Assembly: GCA_028284225.1 (NCBI GenBank)
Contig: JANQSD010000015.1
Coordinates: 62,001-126,000 of the forward strand
Direction of reading: 5' to 3'
Source: Arenicellales bacterium
GTDB lineage: Bacteria; Pseudomonadota; Gammaproteobacteria; Arenicellales; JAHEKD01
Length of the DNA: 64,000 nt
The position numbers were made by a program, and so were the translations under genes. The notes under the pieces were generated by a model. The model was not told the DNA's origin, made no database searches, and was given only the letters and a program-made list of their open reading frames with translations. Numbering within the stretch: the stretch's first letter is position 1; each line of letters opens with the position of its first letter. Below, piece by piece: positions 1 through 9,302 of the stretch.

Positions 1-687
1 GGGATTGTTGGGCAACCCTTTTCCAGTGTGAATCGGCGCGGAAAGTATTTGCTGTTTGAAAATAGCAATGGAACGATGCTTTGCCATCTTGGCATGTCCG
101 GCAGTATGCGCATTGTCACTAACCGGGAACCTCCCCGCAAGCATGATCATATTGAATGGCGGCTGGAAAATGGTGCGGTGATGCGGTTTCATGATCCCAG
201 GCGTTTTGGCTGTGTTCTATGGATTGACACCAATGTTGAGCAACATAAATTACTACGTGATCTCGGTCCGGAACCGTTATCCAGCTCATTTAGCGGTGAC
301 TATCTTTATCAGCGTTCCAGAACTCGCAAACAAGCAGTAAAAACATTTATCATGGACAGTAAAATCGTGGTCGGGGTAGGCAATATTTATGCCAGCGAAG
401 CCCTGTTCTTAGCCGGTATTCACCCGGCCAGACAGGCCGGCAGGGTGTCCAGGCAGCGTTATGAATTGCTAGTCCAATCGATCAAACTAACCCTCAAGAA
501 ATCCATTAAATCCGGGGGAACAACATTACGCGATTTTGTTAACTCATCCGGTGAGCCAGGTTATTTCCGGCAGCAGCTCAATGTCTATGAAAAATACGAT
601 CAGGCCTGTGTGCGTTGCCATTCACCAATTAAGCGGATCGTTCAGGGTCAACGAGCGACTTATTATTGTTCTCGGTGTCAGAGGTGA
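1..687 (+). CDS. mutM: Formamidopyrimidine-DNA glycosylase (Fpg/MutM), 5'-truncated by window edge
   Basis: Bifunctional base-excision repair glycosylase/AP lyase that removes 8-oxoguanine and other oxidised purines. The frame is open from base 1, and the residues before the first Met (GQPFSSVNRRGKY) already match the family, so the true start and the catalytic N-terminal Pro-Glu lie left of the window. Visible are the helix-two-turn-helix part (KIVVGVGNIYASEA, the conserved Asn-containing DNA-binding loop) and a C-terminal zinc finger, CVRC-x16-CSRC, ending at the stop as in full-length members. It faces the minus-strand coaD–ferredoxin pair, a common gammaproteobacterial order. Identification is secure. 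Confidence 0.95.
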   Translation, partial: GIVGQPFSSVNRRGKYLLFENSNGTMLCHLGMSGSMRIVTNREPPRKHDHIEWRLENGAVMRFHDPRRFGCVLWIDTNVEQHKLLRDLGPEPLSSSFSGDYLYQRSRTRKQAVKTFIMDSKIVVGVGNIYASEALFLAGIHPARQAGRVSRQRYELLVQSIKLTLKKSIKSGGTTLRDFVNSSGEPGYFRQQLNVYEKYDQACVRCHSPIKRIVQGQRATYYCSRCQR

Positions 688-688
688 G

Positions 689-1562
<874 letters not shown>

Positions 1563-1764
1563 GGAATGGCTTGCTTTTAACAGGCTGTTGATTATATAAG
1601 TTAGCGATTAATATTACATCTTTGTTTAAACCCTGATTATGCAATGAAAGTCGAAATTGAGCTTAAGTGGCTGGTCATCAAAGAATTAGTGGGTGATTTA
1701 AACAATACATTTGAAAAATATGACGGCTTCTGATCAATGAATTCGTTTTGGCAATGAGTGAACT

Positions 1765-3003
1765 ATGATAGCTGATCAATCTGACAATCTTAATGCAAAG
1801 GCGTTAGCAGGCCTTAAAGTTCTGGATCTAAGCCGGATTTTGGCAGGTCCCTGGTGTAGCCAGATGCTTGCTGATCTGGGTGCTGATGTCATCAAAATAG
1901 AACGTCCCGGTAAAGGTGATGATACCCGTGGCTGGGGTCCGCCTTATGTCAAAAATGAGCAAGGCGAGCCAGTTGAATCGGCATACTTTTTATCGACCAA
2001 CCGTGGTAAGCGTTCACTGGCTATAGATATTAGCCGGCCTGAAGGGCAAGCTATCATCCGCTCTCTGGCTGAAAAAGCAGACATAATGATTGAAAATTTC
2101 AAGGTAGGAGGATTAAAAAAATACGGTCTGGATTATGAGTCCCTGAAAAATAAAAATCCCAGGCTGATTTATTGTTCAATCACCGGGTTTGGTCAAAACG
2201 GCCCGTATGCTGAATCACCAGGTTATGATTTTATGATTCAGGGTTTGGGTGGTTTAATGCATATTACCGGCGAACCGGATGGCCAGCCGGTTAAAGTGGG
2301 TGTGGCTGTGGCTGATATCATGACAGGTATGTACGCCTCGGTGGCGATTCTGGCAGCCCTGAATCACCGGCAAGTGAGTGGCGAAGGGCAATATATCGAT
2401 TTGGCATTGCTGGATTGTCAGGTTGCAATGTTGGCCAATCAAGCCAGTAACTATTTGACTTCGGGCGTTTCGCCAGAGCGATTGGGCAATGCTCATCCTA
2501 ATATTGTGCCGTATCAGGTTTTGCAGACCGCTGATGGATTTATTATTGTCGCTGTAGGCAATGACACCCAGTTTTCCCGTTATTGTGAATTATTGGGTCT
2601 TGGTGACTTATCAAACGACGATCAGTATGCGACTAATCAGGCCCGGGTGACTAACCGTGAGCAGCTAACGGCTTTGATTCAACCTGAAATGCTAAAAAAT
2701 ACCAGCGACTATTGGTTGACAGAACTGGAGAAATCCAAAATTCCTTGCGGGGCCATTAATGATATAGAGCAGGTATTTGAGCATGAACAGGTCAAACACC
2801 GGCAGATGAATATTACTTTAGAACATAATGCAGCAGAGCAAGTTAAGCTGGTCGCAAATCCAATAAACTTTTCTACGACTAAAATCAGTTACGAAAAACC
2901 GCCGCCAATGTTAGGTCAGCATAGTGCACAGGTGCTTAACGACTGGTTAAATGTATCTGAAAGCGACTATCAAGAATTGTTGCAAAAAGGTTTGGTGGAA
3001 TAG
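1765..3003 (+). CDS. Class III CoA-transferase (CaiB/BaiF family)
   Basis: A 412-residue family III acyl-CoA:carboxylate CoA-transferase that moves CoA between carboxylic acids through an aspartyl-CoA thioester. The N-terminus GLKVLDLSRILAGPW...LGADVIKIERP is the family signature. The likely catalytic Asp lies in VAVADIMTGMYA (around residue 186), followed by the GEGQYIDLALLD region. Overall it resembles formyl-CoA or succinyl-CoA-dependent dicarboxylate transferases such as glutarate CoA-transferase; the substrate cannot be assigned. It stands alone on the plus strand, with no acyl-CoA dehydrogenase or racemase beside it, and its stop is 2 nt from the convergent next gene. Confidence 0.88.
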   Translation: MIADQSDNLNAKALAGLKVLDLSRILAGPWCSQMLADLGADVIKIERPGKGDDTRGWGPPYVKNEQGEPVESAYFLSTNRGKRSLAIDISRPEGQAIIRSLAEKADIMIENFKVGGLKKYGLDYESLKNKNPRLIYCSITGFGQNGPYAESPGYDFMIQGLGGLMHITGEPDGQPVKVGVAVADIMTGMYASVAILAALNHRQVSGEGQYIDLALLDCQVAMLANQASNYLTSGVSPERLGNAHPNIVPYQVLQTADGFIIVAVGNDTQFSRYCELLGLGDLSNDDQYATNQARVTNREQLTALIQPEMLKNTSDYWLTELEKSKIPCGAINDIEQVFEHEQVKHRQMNITLEHNAAEQVKLVANPINFSTTKISYEKPPPMLGQHSAQVLNDWLNVSESDYQELLQKGLVE

Positions 3004-3005
3004 CT

Positions 3006-3692
3006 CTATTGCTTTTTGGTTAATTCGTTGATTTCTCTGAGTAGATAAATCGCATGCCCCGGATTATTGATTTTATGCAGTAGAGTTAAACGCATATCAT
3101 CGCTGGTAATGGCGCAGATTCGAAATACCCTGGTAGAGGGTGAAATCGATGGACCCGGCGGCGGCAGGATTTCAAAATACTTGATCTTATTCAGGGGGTG
3201 GTTGAAATCGCCTTTCCAGGTAAAGGGTTTGGTTTTTAACTGAACGGATTGTTTGCTAATGCTGAGCGTAGATTGATTGAAAATTTCACTCAGAGCGCGA
3301 TACAGCAATAATCCGCCAACTGCCACAAAAACCAGTAAAAATAATATGGAGGCATTGGCACCCTCAAGCCAGGTTTCAATAAGCTGGTTAAAAATCACCA
3401 GCAGCCAGACAATAGCCATGGCGAGAAGTATAAAACTGCCACGCTTACGCCATTTGCGTGTGACCTTTAGCGAACCGGGTCGTTTATCAACGTCCAGGTT
3501 ATCAGGTTTGATGGCCCTGAGTTCAGTTTTGGGAACCAATCGGGTTAAGTCCTCAGAGGAGTCCGCATCACCTGGGGTTTCTAACTGATAAGTTGAACCG
3601 CAATATTTGCATTTTAATGTTTTTTCATGGGCATCAGAGCGGTCCAGCTGTGCCGAGCAGTTTTGGCATTGAAGTTTGGTTAATACTGTCAT
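3006..3692 (-). CDS. Hypothetical zinc-ribbon membrane protein
   Basis: Not recognised as a named family. The N-terminus holds a zinc-ribbon motif, CQNC (9–12) and CKYC (about 28–31), as in small rubredoxin-like ribbons. A polar linker follows, then two predicted membrane helices near residues 88–108 and 113–135, and a C-terminal soluble part rich in beta-type sequence (ISKQSVQLKTKPFTW). The topology would put both termini in the cytoplasm. It is preceded by a 162-bp inverted-repeat element that may carry its promoter. No partner gene suggests a function. Confidence 0.6.
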   Translation of the reverse strand: MTVLTKLQCQNCSAQLDRSDAHEKTLKCKYCGSTYQLETPGDADSSEDLTRLVPKTELRAIKPDNLDVDKRPGSLKVTRKWRKRGSFILLAMAIVWLLVIFNQLIETWLEGANASILFLLVFVAVGGLLLYRALSEIFNQSTLSISKQSVQLKTKPFTWKGDFNHPLNKIKYFEILPPPGPSISPSTRVFRICAITSDDMRLTLLHKINNPGHAIYLLREINELTKKQ

Positions 3693-3699
3693 GAGTTAT

Positions 3700-3861
3700 A
3701 TAGTCGTTTCTCTATATTCTAATACGTTATAACTTGCTATTTAAGCCCATATCATCGTTATTCAATTAGTCCATAGATTGACTATAGACTTGCATTGAAT
3801 GCCTTGATCTGAACTTTAAATACCAATTTCGAAATGCACCATAATATAGAGAAACGACTAT
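3700..3861. mobile_element. MITE-like element with 19-bp terminal inverted repeats
   Basis: The 19-bp sequence ATAGTCGTTTCTCTATATT at 3700–3718 is repeated exactly in reverse complement at 3843–3861, enclosing 124 bp without a coding frame. The interior has a smaller imperfect palindrome around AGTCCATAG...CTATAGACT (about 3768–3788). The size, perfect ends and lack of coding fit a non-autonomous miniature transposable element. No convincing target duplication is visible. It fills almost the whole gap between the ABC ATPase stop and the start of the zinc-ribbon gene. Confidence 0.6.
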
Positions 3862-3866
3862 GGTTT

Positions 3867-4916
3867 TCAGGCGAAGGCGCTATAAGTAATTTGATCATTG
3901 AGTTTGACCTTGAGGTTTTCACTGTCAAACCGACTAAAATCCTGATCGGCCTTAATCAGTAATTCCTGTTTGTCTTTGGTACGTATTTTTACCAGTAAAT
4001 CCAAGGGACGCCAAGCCTGGTCGATGACATCAACCTGTTCTCCCTGGCCGGGTTCAACAATTATATCTTCGGGATGCAGCCAGACATCGAGGTTGTCACC
4101 TTGCTTAAGCTGTTGTTTGTCTGTCAGATTAATCGAAATCCTGCCCAAGGAGGTCTGTGCTTTGTTTTGATCCAGATAATGCGCTTTTATGAAACTGCCG
4201 CGACTCAAAAACGACGCAACTTCACGACTGGCGGGCCGGCTATAGAGTTCTTCCGGCGTGCCGGATTGAACAAAACGACCATGCATTAGTATTATGATGC
4301 TGTCACTGATTGCCAGAGCATCATTTTGATCATGAGTCACCATAATGGCGGTTGTTTTTTGCTCACGCAAAATATCTACCAGCTCTATACCGACTTCGAT
4401 TTGTAAATCCTGATTCAGATTGGCAAAAGGTTCATCCAATAACAGTACATCAGGGTCTGCGACCAGTGCTCTGGCCAGTGCAGTGCGTTGTTGTTGGCCG
4501 CCGGACAATTCGTGTGGACGGCGCTTTAGTAAATGCCCTAAATGCAGCTTTTCAATCAGGCGCTCTAGCTTTTGGGTTGACGAGCTTTTCCTACGTAATC
4601 CAGTTTCAATGTTTTCCAGAACGGTTAAATGCGGAAACAAAGCATGATCCTGAAAAACCATGCCAACATTGCGCTTGTCTGGGGCCTGAGTGCAGCCGGG
4701 CCGACTAACGCAGTGACCGTTGATGAACAGCTCTCCTTTGCAAATGGGCTGAAAGCCGGCAATTGTTTTTAGCAGTGTGGTTTTGCCGCTGCCGCTATGC
4801 CCCAATATCGACGTTATGGATTCACCGCGTACTTCAAAGCTGACATCCTTAAGGATGTTATCCTTGCCTATACAGCTGCTGATGTTATTTGCCTGAACTG
4901 CAATTGCTGACATCAA
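3867..4916 (-). CDS. ABC transporter ATP-binding protein, FbpC/PotA-like
   Basis: Energises an importer at the inner membrane. The nucleotide-binding domain shows Walker A GHSGSGKT (about 39–46), the Q-loop in VGMVFQDHALFPHL, signature LSGGQQQR, Walker B VLLLDEPFANL and H-loop VTHDQ. About 110 C-terminal residues form an extra beta-rich domain (WLHPEDIIVEPG) like the regulatory TOBE-type domain of iron(III), spermidine and sulfate importer ATPases. FbpC-like is the closest fit. No permease or binding-protein gene lies next to it, so the substrate is unknown and it may pair with subunits encoded elsewhere. Its start overlaps the argF stop by 4 nt (ATGA), implying translational coupling. Confidence 0.85.
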   Translation of the reverse strand: MMSAIAVQANNISSCIGKDNILKDVSFEVRGESITSILGHSGSGKTTLLKTIAGFQPICKGELFINGHCVSRPGCTQAPDKRNVGMVFQDHALFPHLTVLENIETGLRRKSSSTQKLERLIEKLHLGHLLKRRPHELSGGQQQRTALARALVADPDVLLLDEPFANLNQDLQIEVGIELVDILREQKTTAIMVTHDQNDALAISDSIIILMHGRFVQSGTPEELYSRPASREVASFLSRGSFIKAHYLDQNKAQTSLGRISINLTDKQQLKQGDNLDVWLHPEDIIVEPGQGEQVDVIDQAWRPLDLLVKIRTKDKQELLIKADQDFSRFDSENLKVKLNDQITYSAFA

Positions 4917-5824
4917 ACATTACCGGTTTCGGTTAACAAAAATTCCATTAAGGCTTTTTGTGCATGTAGACGATTTTCAACTTCATCCCAGATTACACTT
5001 TGCGGGCCATCGATGACATCTGCATCAACCTCATAACCGCGGTAAGCGGGCAGGCAATGCATAAATAGTGCATTTTGCCTGGCTAATGCCATTAAATCTC
5101 TATTGACAGTAAATGCTTTAAACGCTTTTTCACGTTCCAGCTTTTCTTGCTCCTGACCCATGCTGGCCCAGGTGTCGGTAATCACAACATCTGCATTTTC
5201 TGCCGCAGCTTCAGGGTCATGACTCAGCGTAACTCGATCTTGATTAACCTCGCATATATGTTGGTCAGGTTCAAATCCAGGTGGTGTCGCGATACTGATT
5301 TCAAAGTCAAACAGACGAGCCGTGTTAATCCACGAATGACAGACATTATTGCCATCGCCAATCCAGGCGGCCTTGATGCCATGAGCTGAGCCTCGATGCT
5401 CGATATACGTTTGAATATCAGCCAAGGCCTGGCAGGGATGATATAAATCCGATAATGCGTTGATCACCGGCACCGTTGCATTTTCGGCTAATTCTTCAAT
5501 CGTGGTTTGGTAGTTGGTACGGATAATGATCAAATCCACCAGCCGTGATAAGACTTTAGCCGTATCAGAAATGGGTTCGCCACGGCCGAGCTGCGATTCT
5601 TCCGGTGATAAGAAAATACAGCTGCCTCCAAAGTCAGATACACCCGTGGCAAACGAAACACGGGTTCGAGTTGACGGTTTTTCAAATATCAAAGCCACGC
5701 TGCGCCGGGTTAATAGCCTGGGCTGGGCATTAAACGCCATCGCCTTTAACTCAATTGCGCGCGCAATAATTTGCTGCGCTTCTGGCGCCGTCAAGTCAAG
5801 TAATGAACGAAGATGTCTAACCAC
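4913..5824 (-). CDS. argF: Ornithine carbamoyltransferase
   Basis: Converts ornithine and carbamoyl phosphate to citrulline in arginine synthesis; cytosolic. The carbamoyl-phosphate motif STRTR is at residues 51–55, HPCQALAD follows mid-protein, and the ornithine-site HCLP motif appears as HCLPAYRG near the end. At 303 residues it has normal family length. It lies about 0.9 kb from the divergent argG, with a MITE-like element and a sulfotransferase gene between, and runs directly into the ABC ATPase gene. The 5' spacer up to the MITE is short (5825–5891), so the promoter must lie there or within the element. Confidence 0.95.
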   Translation of the reverse strand: MVRHLRSLLDLTAPEAQQIIARAIELKAMAFNAQPRLLTRRSVALIFEKPSTRTRVSFATGVSDFGGSCIFLSPEESQLGRGEPISDTAKVLSRLVDLIIIRTNYQTTIEELAENATVPVINALSDLYHPCQALADIQTYIEHRGSAHGIKAAWIGDGNNVCHSWINTARLFDFEISIATPPGFEPDQHICEVNQDRVTLSHDPEAAAENADVVITDTWASMGQEQEKLEREKAFKAFTVNRDLMALARQNALFMHCLPAYRGYEVDADVIDGPQSVIWDEVENRLHAQKALMEFLLTETGNV

Positions 5825-5891
5825 AATAAGTTTTTTGAATAAAACAAACTTTCAATTCTAACCAACAGTAATTATTCATGCTATTGTTAAT

Positions 5892-6060
5892 TTAAAGGCC
5901 TGTTGCATAATACCATTGCGGTGCTTTGCGTCTCCACTATGCGCATTTTCCAAGCTAAAACTCGAGCCATAGCCATCACTATGACTCTCATTTGACCTTG
6001 AAAACTGCTCAATATTGGAATTGCAAATCATCCACAGTGCATTATGCAACAGGCCTTTTA
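5892..6060. mobile_element. MITE-like element, IS5-type ends, with TTA target duplication
   Basis: AAGGCCTGTTGCATAAT at 5895–5911 is exactly inverted at 6041–6057, and both outer flanks read TTA (5892–5894 and 6058–6060), as expected for a 3-bp TNA target duplication. The 163-bp element has no open frame of use. CTGTTGCA-containing ends and TNA duplications are known from parts of the IS5 family, so a non-autonomous derivative of such an element is the best guess; the family assignment is inference. It sits between divergent argF and the sulfotransferase gene and must affect their promoters. Confidence 0.7.
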
Positions 6061-6091
6061 GCGATAAAATACAGCTATACCACTATGCTGA

Positions 6092-6718
6092 TTGTTAATT
6101 ATGCTCATATCTGATTCAAAAAAATTCATTTTTGTGCATATTTCTAAGACTGCGGGAACCAGCATTCGGTCTGTGCTGAATCAATATGCTATTGAAAAGC
6201 CGGGTAAGTTTTATTCCTTTTTACGCTATTTCGATTTGCCCCGGGATTACCATCATTATCGTTTTCGCAAACACGACTATCTGGATGTGGCAGAAAGAAA
6301 ATTGCCTGAGCATATCTATCAGGATTATTTGAAAATCGGGTTTGTACGCAATCCATGGGACAGGCTGGTTTCCGGCTATTTTGGTTATTTCACTCTGGAA
6401 CCGGGTGAGAACGAAAAGCCTCCCATGACATTCATGCAATTTTTGAATAGACAAAAACACCGTAAAAATTACCAGCTAAAGTGCATAGTAAACAAAAATG
6501 GCAATATAGATCTTGACTTCATGGGACGCTTCGAAAACCTGGCGCAAGATTGCCAACGTTTAAGTGAAATATTAGGAATTAACATCCAGCTGCCGCATAG
6601 AAATAAATCCAGCAACAGGCACACAGATTACAGGCAGTATTATGATCAAGAATCTTATGATTTTGTCTGTGAAAATTGGTCAAAAGATATAGAATTGCTA
6701 GGCTACAAATTTGAATAA
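6092..6718 (+). CDS. Sulfotransferase-family protein
   Basis: A 208-residue member of the Golgi-type/bacterial sulfotransferase fold (Sulfotransfer_2-like), which would transfer sulfate from PAPS to a carbohydrate or other acceptor. The 5'-phosphosulfate loop is visible as HISKTAGTSI (around 18–27) and the 3'-phosphate region as VRNPWDRLVSGY (around 87–98). The acceptor is unknown. Two Met codons lie close together (6092, 6101), either usable. It sits immediately upstream of argG (17-nt gap) although unrelated to arginine synthesis, so it may be co-transcribed. Surface-glycan modification is plausible given the glycan genes elsewhere in the window. Confidence 0.75.
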   Translation: MLIMLISDSKKFIFVHISKTAGTSIRSVLNQYAIEKPGKFYSFLRYFDLPRDYHHYRFRKHDYLDVAERKLPEHIYQDYLKIGFVRNPWDRLVSGYFGYFTLEPGENEKPPMTFMQFLNRQKHRKNYQLKCIVNKNGNIDLDFMGRFENLAQDCQRLSEILGINIQLPHRNKSSNRHTDYRQYYDQESYDFVCENWSKDIELLGYKFE

Positions 6719-6735
6719 CCTGTTAAGGATAAAAG

Positions 6736-7950
6736 ATGTCAGAGATTAACAAAGCAGTTTTGGCTTATTCAGGCGGGCTTGATACATCCATTATTGCCAA
6801 ATGGTTACAGGATGAATACGGCTGCGAAGTGGTCACCTTCACTGCTGATATCGGTCAGGGCGAGGAAGTTGAACCAGCACGTAAAAAAGCTGAATCGCTG
6901 GGTATCAAGGAAATTTTTATTCATGATTTAAAAGAAGAATTTGTTACCGAATACGTTTTTCCAATGTTCAGGGCGAATACGGTATATGAAGGCGAATATT
7001 TATTGGGCACATCTATTGCCCGTCCGCTAATTGCCAAGCATTTGGTTGAAATCGCCAAACAAACAGGTGCCGATGCAGTCAGTCATGGCGCTACCGGAAA
7101 GGGTAACGACCAGGTACGTTTTGAGTTAGGTGCATATGCTTTGGCACCGGATATAAGAGTCATTTCCCCCTGGCGTGAATGGGATTTGAATTCACGTGAA
7201 CGCTTATTGGCTTATGCTGATCAGCATGGTATTCCAGTAGAACGCAAAAAAGATGGTGGCTCAGATTACTCGATGGATGCTAATTTACTGCACATTTCCT
7301 ATGAAAGTGGTGAATTGGAAGATCCCTGGTGCACACCCGGCCCGGAAATCTGGCGCCGTACCGTTTCACCCAAGGATGCGCCGGATGAGGCAGAAGAAAT
7401 TCTGCTGGATTTTGAAGCTGGGGACATCGTGGCGATCAATGGCGAGCGTTTGTCTGCCGCCAATGTTTTGCAAAGATTAAATGAGATAGGAGGACGACAC
7501 GGTATCGGACGTGCTGATCTGGTCGAAAATCGTTATGTCGGAATGAAATCACGCGGGTGTTATGAAACCCCGGGCGGCAGTATTATCCTCAAGGCTCATC
7601 GTGCAATGGAATCAATAACTCTGGACAGGGAAGTGGCTCACCTTAAGGATGAGTTAATGCCGCGTTATGCCGCGTTAATTTACAATGGTTATTGGTGGAG
7701 TCCCGAGCGTAAAATGTTGCAGCAAATGATTGATGCATCACAAGCAGTCGTTAATGGTCAGGTCAAGCTTGAGCTATATAAAGGTGGGATTATGGTGCTG
7801 GGCAGGCGTTCGGATGATTCGCTGTTTGATGAACGTATGGCGACTATGGAAGATGATCAGGGTGCTTATAATCAGGCTGATGCCGAAGGCTTTATTAAGC
7901 TGAATGCGCTTAGAATGCGTATTGCTGCGAGAAATAATCGCCAGTTGTGA
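6736..7950 (+). CDS. argG: Argininosuccinate synthase
   Basis: ATP-dependent condensation of citrulline with aspartate, the step after ArgF. The N-terminal PP-loop motif AYSGGLDTS (residues 9–17) binds ATP, and [12 protein letters not shown] is the conserved citrulline/aspartate site. At 404 residues it has the standard length of the short ArgG type. GGATAA just upstream of the ATG provides a plausible ribosome-binding site. argF and argG are divergent about 0.9 kb apart; argH is not in the window. Confidence 0.97.
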   Translation: MSEINKAVLAYSGGLDTSIIAKWLQDEYGCEVVTFTADIGQGEEVEPARKKAESLGIKEIFIHDLKEEFVTEYVFPMFRANTVYEGEYLLGTSIARPLIAKHLVEIAKQTGADAVSHGATGKGNDQVRFELGAYALAPDIRVISPWREWDLNSRERLLAYADQHGIPVERKKDGGSDYSMDANLLHISYESGELEDPWCTPGPEIWRRTVSPKDAPDEAEEILLDFEAGDIVAINGERLSAANVLQRLNEIGGRHGIGRADLVENRYVGMKSRGCYETPGGSIILKAHRAMESITLDREVAHLKDELMPRYAALIYNGYWWSPERKMLQQMIDASQAVVNGQVKLELYKGGIMVLGRRSDDSLFDERMATMEDDQGAYNQADAEGFIKLNALRMRIAARNNRQL

Positions 7951-7970
7951 TTGACTTGCCGTTTTAGGCT

Positions 7971-8663
7971 GTGATCAGTGTGATAACACCGGTTTTCCGG
8001 GAAAGTATAGCGCAAATCGCTGCCCTGGTTGAGCATTTATCTGGTTTTGACAACATCTGTGAAATTATTATTGTGGCGAGCCAGCAAGACCCGGATTTTT
8101 TGGACATTCAATCGTTTGCTAACAGAGAACTCGGTCAGATCGAATTTATTGCCGGCCCATTAACAGGGCGCGCTGCACAAATGAATTACGGTGCCGCTTT
8201 TAGTAATGGCGAGCATTTATTATTCCTGCATTGTGATACTCGATTGCCGCAAGATGCAGACAATTTGATTCTCCAGGCGCTGAGTGGCAGACAGTGGGGG
8301 CGTTTTGATGTCAGGCTGGATGATGATCGTTTCGTGTTTAAAGTCATTGCCTGGTTCATCAACCAACGTTCAAGGTTATCGAAAATCAGTACCGGTGATC
8401 AGGCTATTTTTGTAAACCGTGATTACTTTAAAGAATTAAATGGCTACCCTGACCAGGCTTTGATGGAAGATATAGAGTTCTCAAAACGGGCCAAAAGAAA
8501 ATCCAATCCGGCATTTATCAATGAGCCTGCAATAACCTCGGCCAGACGTTGGCAACAGGACGGAATTATCAAAACAGTATTGCTAATGTGGTGGCTGCGT
8601 GCACTGTACTGGTTGGGTGTAAGTCCTGAACGACTGGCCAAAATGTATCGCCAAATTCGATGA
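7971..8663 (+). CDS. Family 2 glycosyltransferase, rSAM/selenodomain-associated transferase 2 type
   Basis: A 230-residue GT-A-fold enzyme matching the group known as rSAM/selenodomain-associated transferase 2 (TIGR04283). It shows the N-terminal VITPVFRES, a GRAAQMNYGAAF motif and a HCDTRLP metal-binding DxD-like site. The acceptor is unknown. The start is GTG (VISVITP). A hydrophobic stretch near the C-terminus (TVLLMWWLRALYWLG) may touch the membrane. It overlaps the next gene by 4 nt (ATGA), pairing it with transferase 1 as in other genomes. The radical SAM/selenodomain partner that names the family is not nearby. Confidence 0.8.
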   Translation: MISVITPVFRESIAQIAALVEHLSGFDNICEIIIVASQQDPDFLDIQSFANRELGQIEFIAGPLTGRAAQMNYGAAFSNGEHLLFLHCDTRLPQDADNLILQALSGRQWGRFDVRLDDDRFVFKVIAWFINQRSRLSKISTGDQAIFVNRDYFKELNGYPDQALMEDIEFSKRAKRKSNPAFINEPAITSARRWQQDGIIKTVLLMWWLRALYWLGVSPERLAKMYRQIR

Positions 8664-9295
8664 ATAACAATCCCGTTCTGATCTTATTTGCTAAAAAACC
8701 TGTTGCCGGTGAGGTTAAAACTCGGCTTTCACCCCCTTTGTCTGCAAACCAGGCCAGGCAGGTCGCCATGACCTTGATTGATGAGTCACTTGATAATGCC
8801 TGCCGTCATTGGCCCGGACCGATAGAATTATCCCTGTGGCCGGATAGTGACGATGAGTTTGTTGAAACCTTATCCAAGCGCTACACGCTTGCAGTTAGTG
8901 AACAATCAGCAGGAAACCTGGGTGACAAAATGTATGCTGCAATGGCTGCTAAGCTTGCTAATCATCAGGCAGCCCTTATTATGGGTTGTGATGTGCCGCA
9001 TTGTTGCGGTCATATCCTGCAAACTGCATTTGCTGGATTGGCGGCAAAAAAAAATGTTATCGGCCCGACCATAGACGGCGGTTACTATTGTATTGGCAGT
9101 TGGGCGGTCGATGAAAATATGTTTGCAAATGTGGCCTGGGGAACCGATCAGGCCTTTGCTCAAACCATCAACAGTTGCAGCCATTGTGAAATTGAATTCG
9201 ATTTACATTTGCCGATTTTGCGTGATTTGGATTGTTATGACGATTTAGTAGTAATATCTAAGCAGTGTGCAGCTTTACAATCATATCTAATTTAA
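8660..9295 (+). CDS. TIGR04282/DUF2064 transferase (rSAM/selenodomain-associated transferase 1)
   Basis: A 211-residue nucleotidyltransferase-like protein with a GT-A-type fold. The motif LILFAKKPVAGEVKTRL (residues 6–22) resembles the nucleotide-binding start of sugar-phosphate nucleotidyltransferases. MGCDVPH and the GPTIDGGYYCIG stretch are family landmarks. It is translationally coupled to the preceding family 2 glycosyltransferase. The biochemical activity is not established; activation or transfer of a sugar for a modified lipid or metabolite is suggested by the pairing only. Confidence 0.8.
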   Translation: MNNNPVLILFAKKPVAGEVKTRLSPPLSANQARQVAMTLIDESLDNACRHWPGPIELSLWPDSDDEFVETLSKRYTLAVSEQSAGNLGDKMYAAMAAKLANHQAALIMGCDVPHCCGHILQTAFAGLAAKKNVIGPTIDGGYYCIGSWAVDENMFANVAWGTDQAFAQTINSCSHCEIEFDLHLPILRDLDCYDDLVVISKQCAALQSYLI

Positions 9296-9302
9296 TATTC
9301 GT

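Noticed and set aside
1644..1733. 29-codon plus-strand ORF beginning MKVEIELKWLV, resembling the start of a CYTH-domain protein
   Set aside because: Too short for a domain, stops after 29 codons and has no continuation in other frames; may be chance or a tiny relic.
3867..4916. Assignment of the ATPase as FbpC of an iron(III) importer
   Set aside because: No periplasmic binding protein or permease lies next to it, so the substrate is left open.
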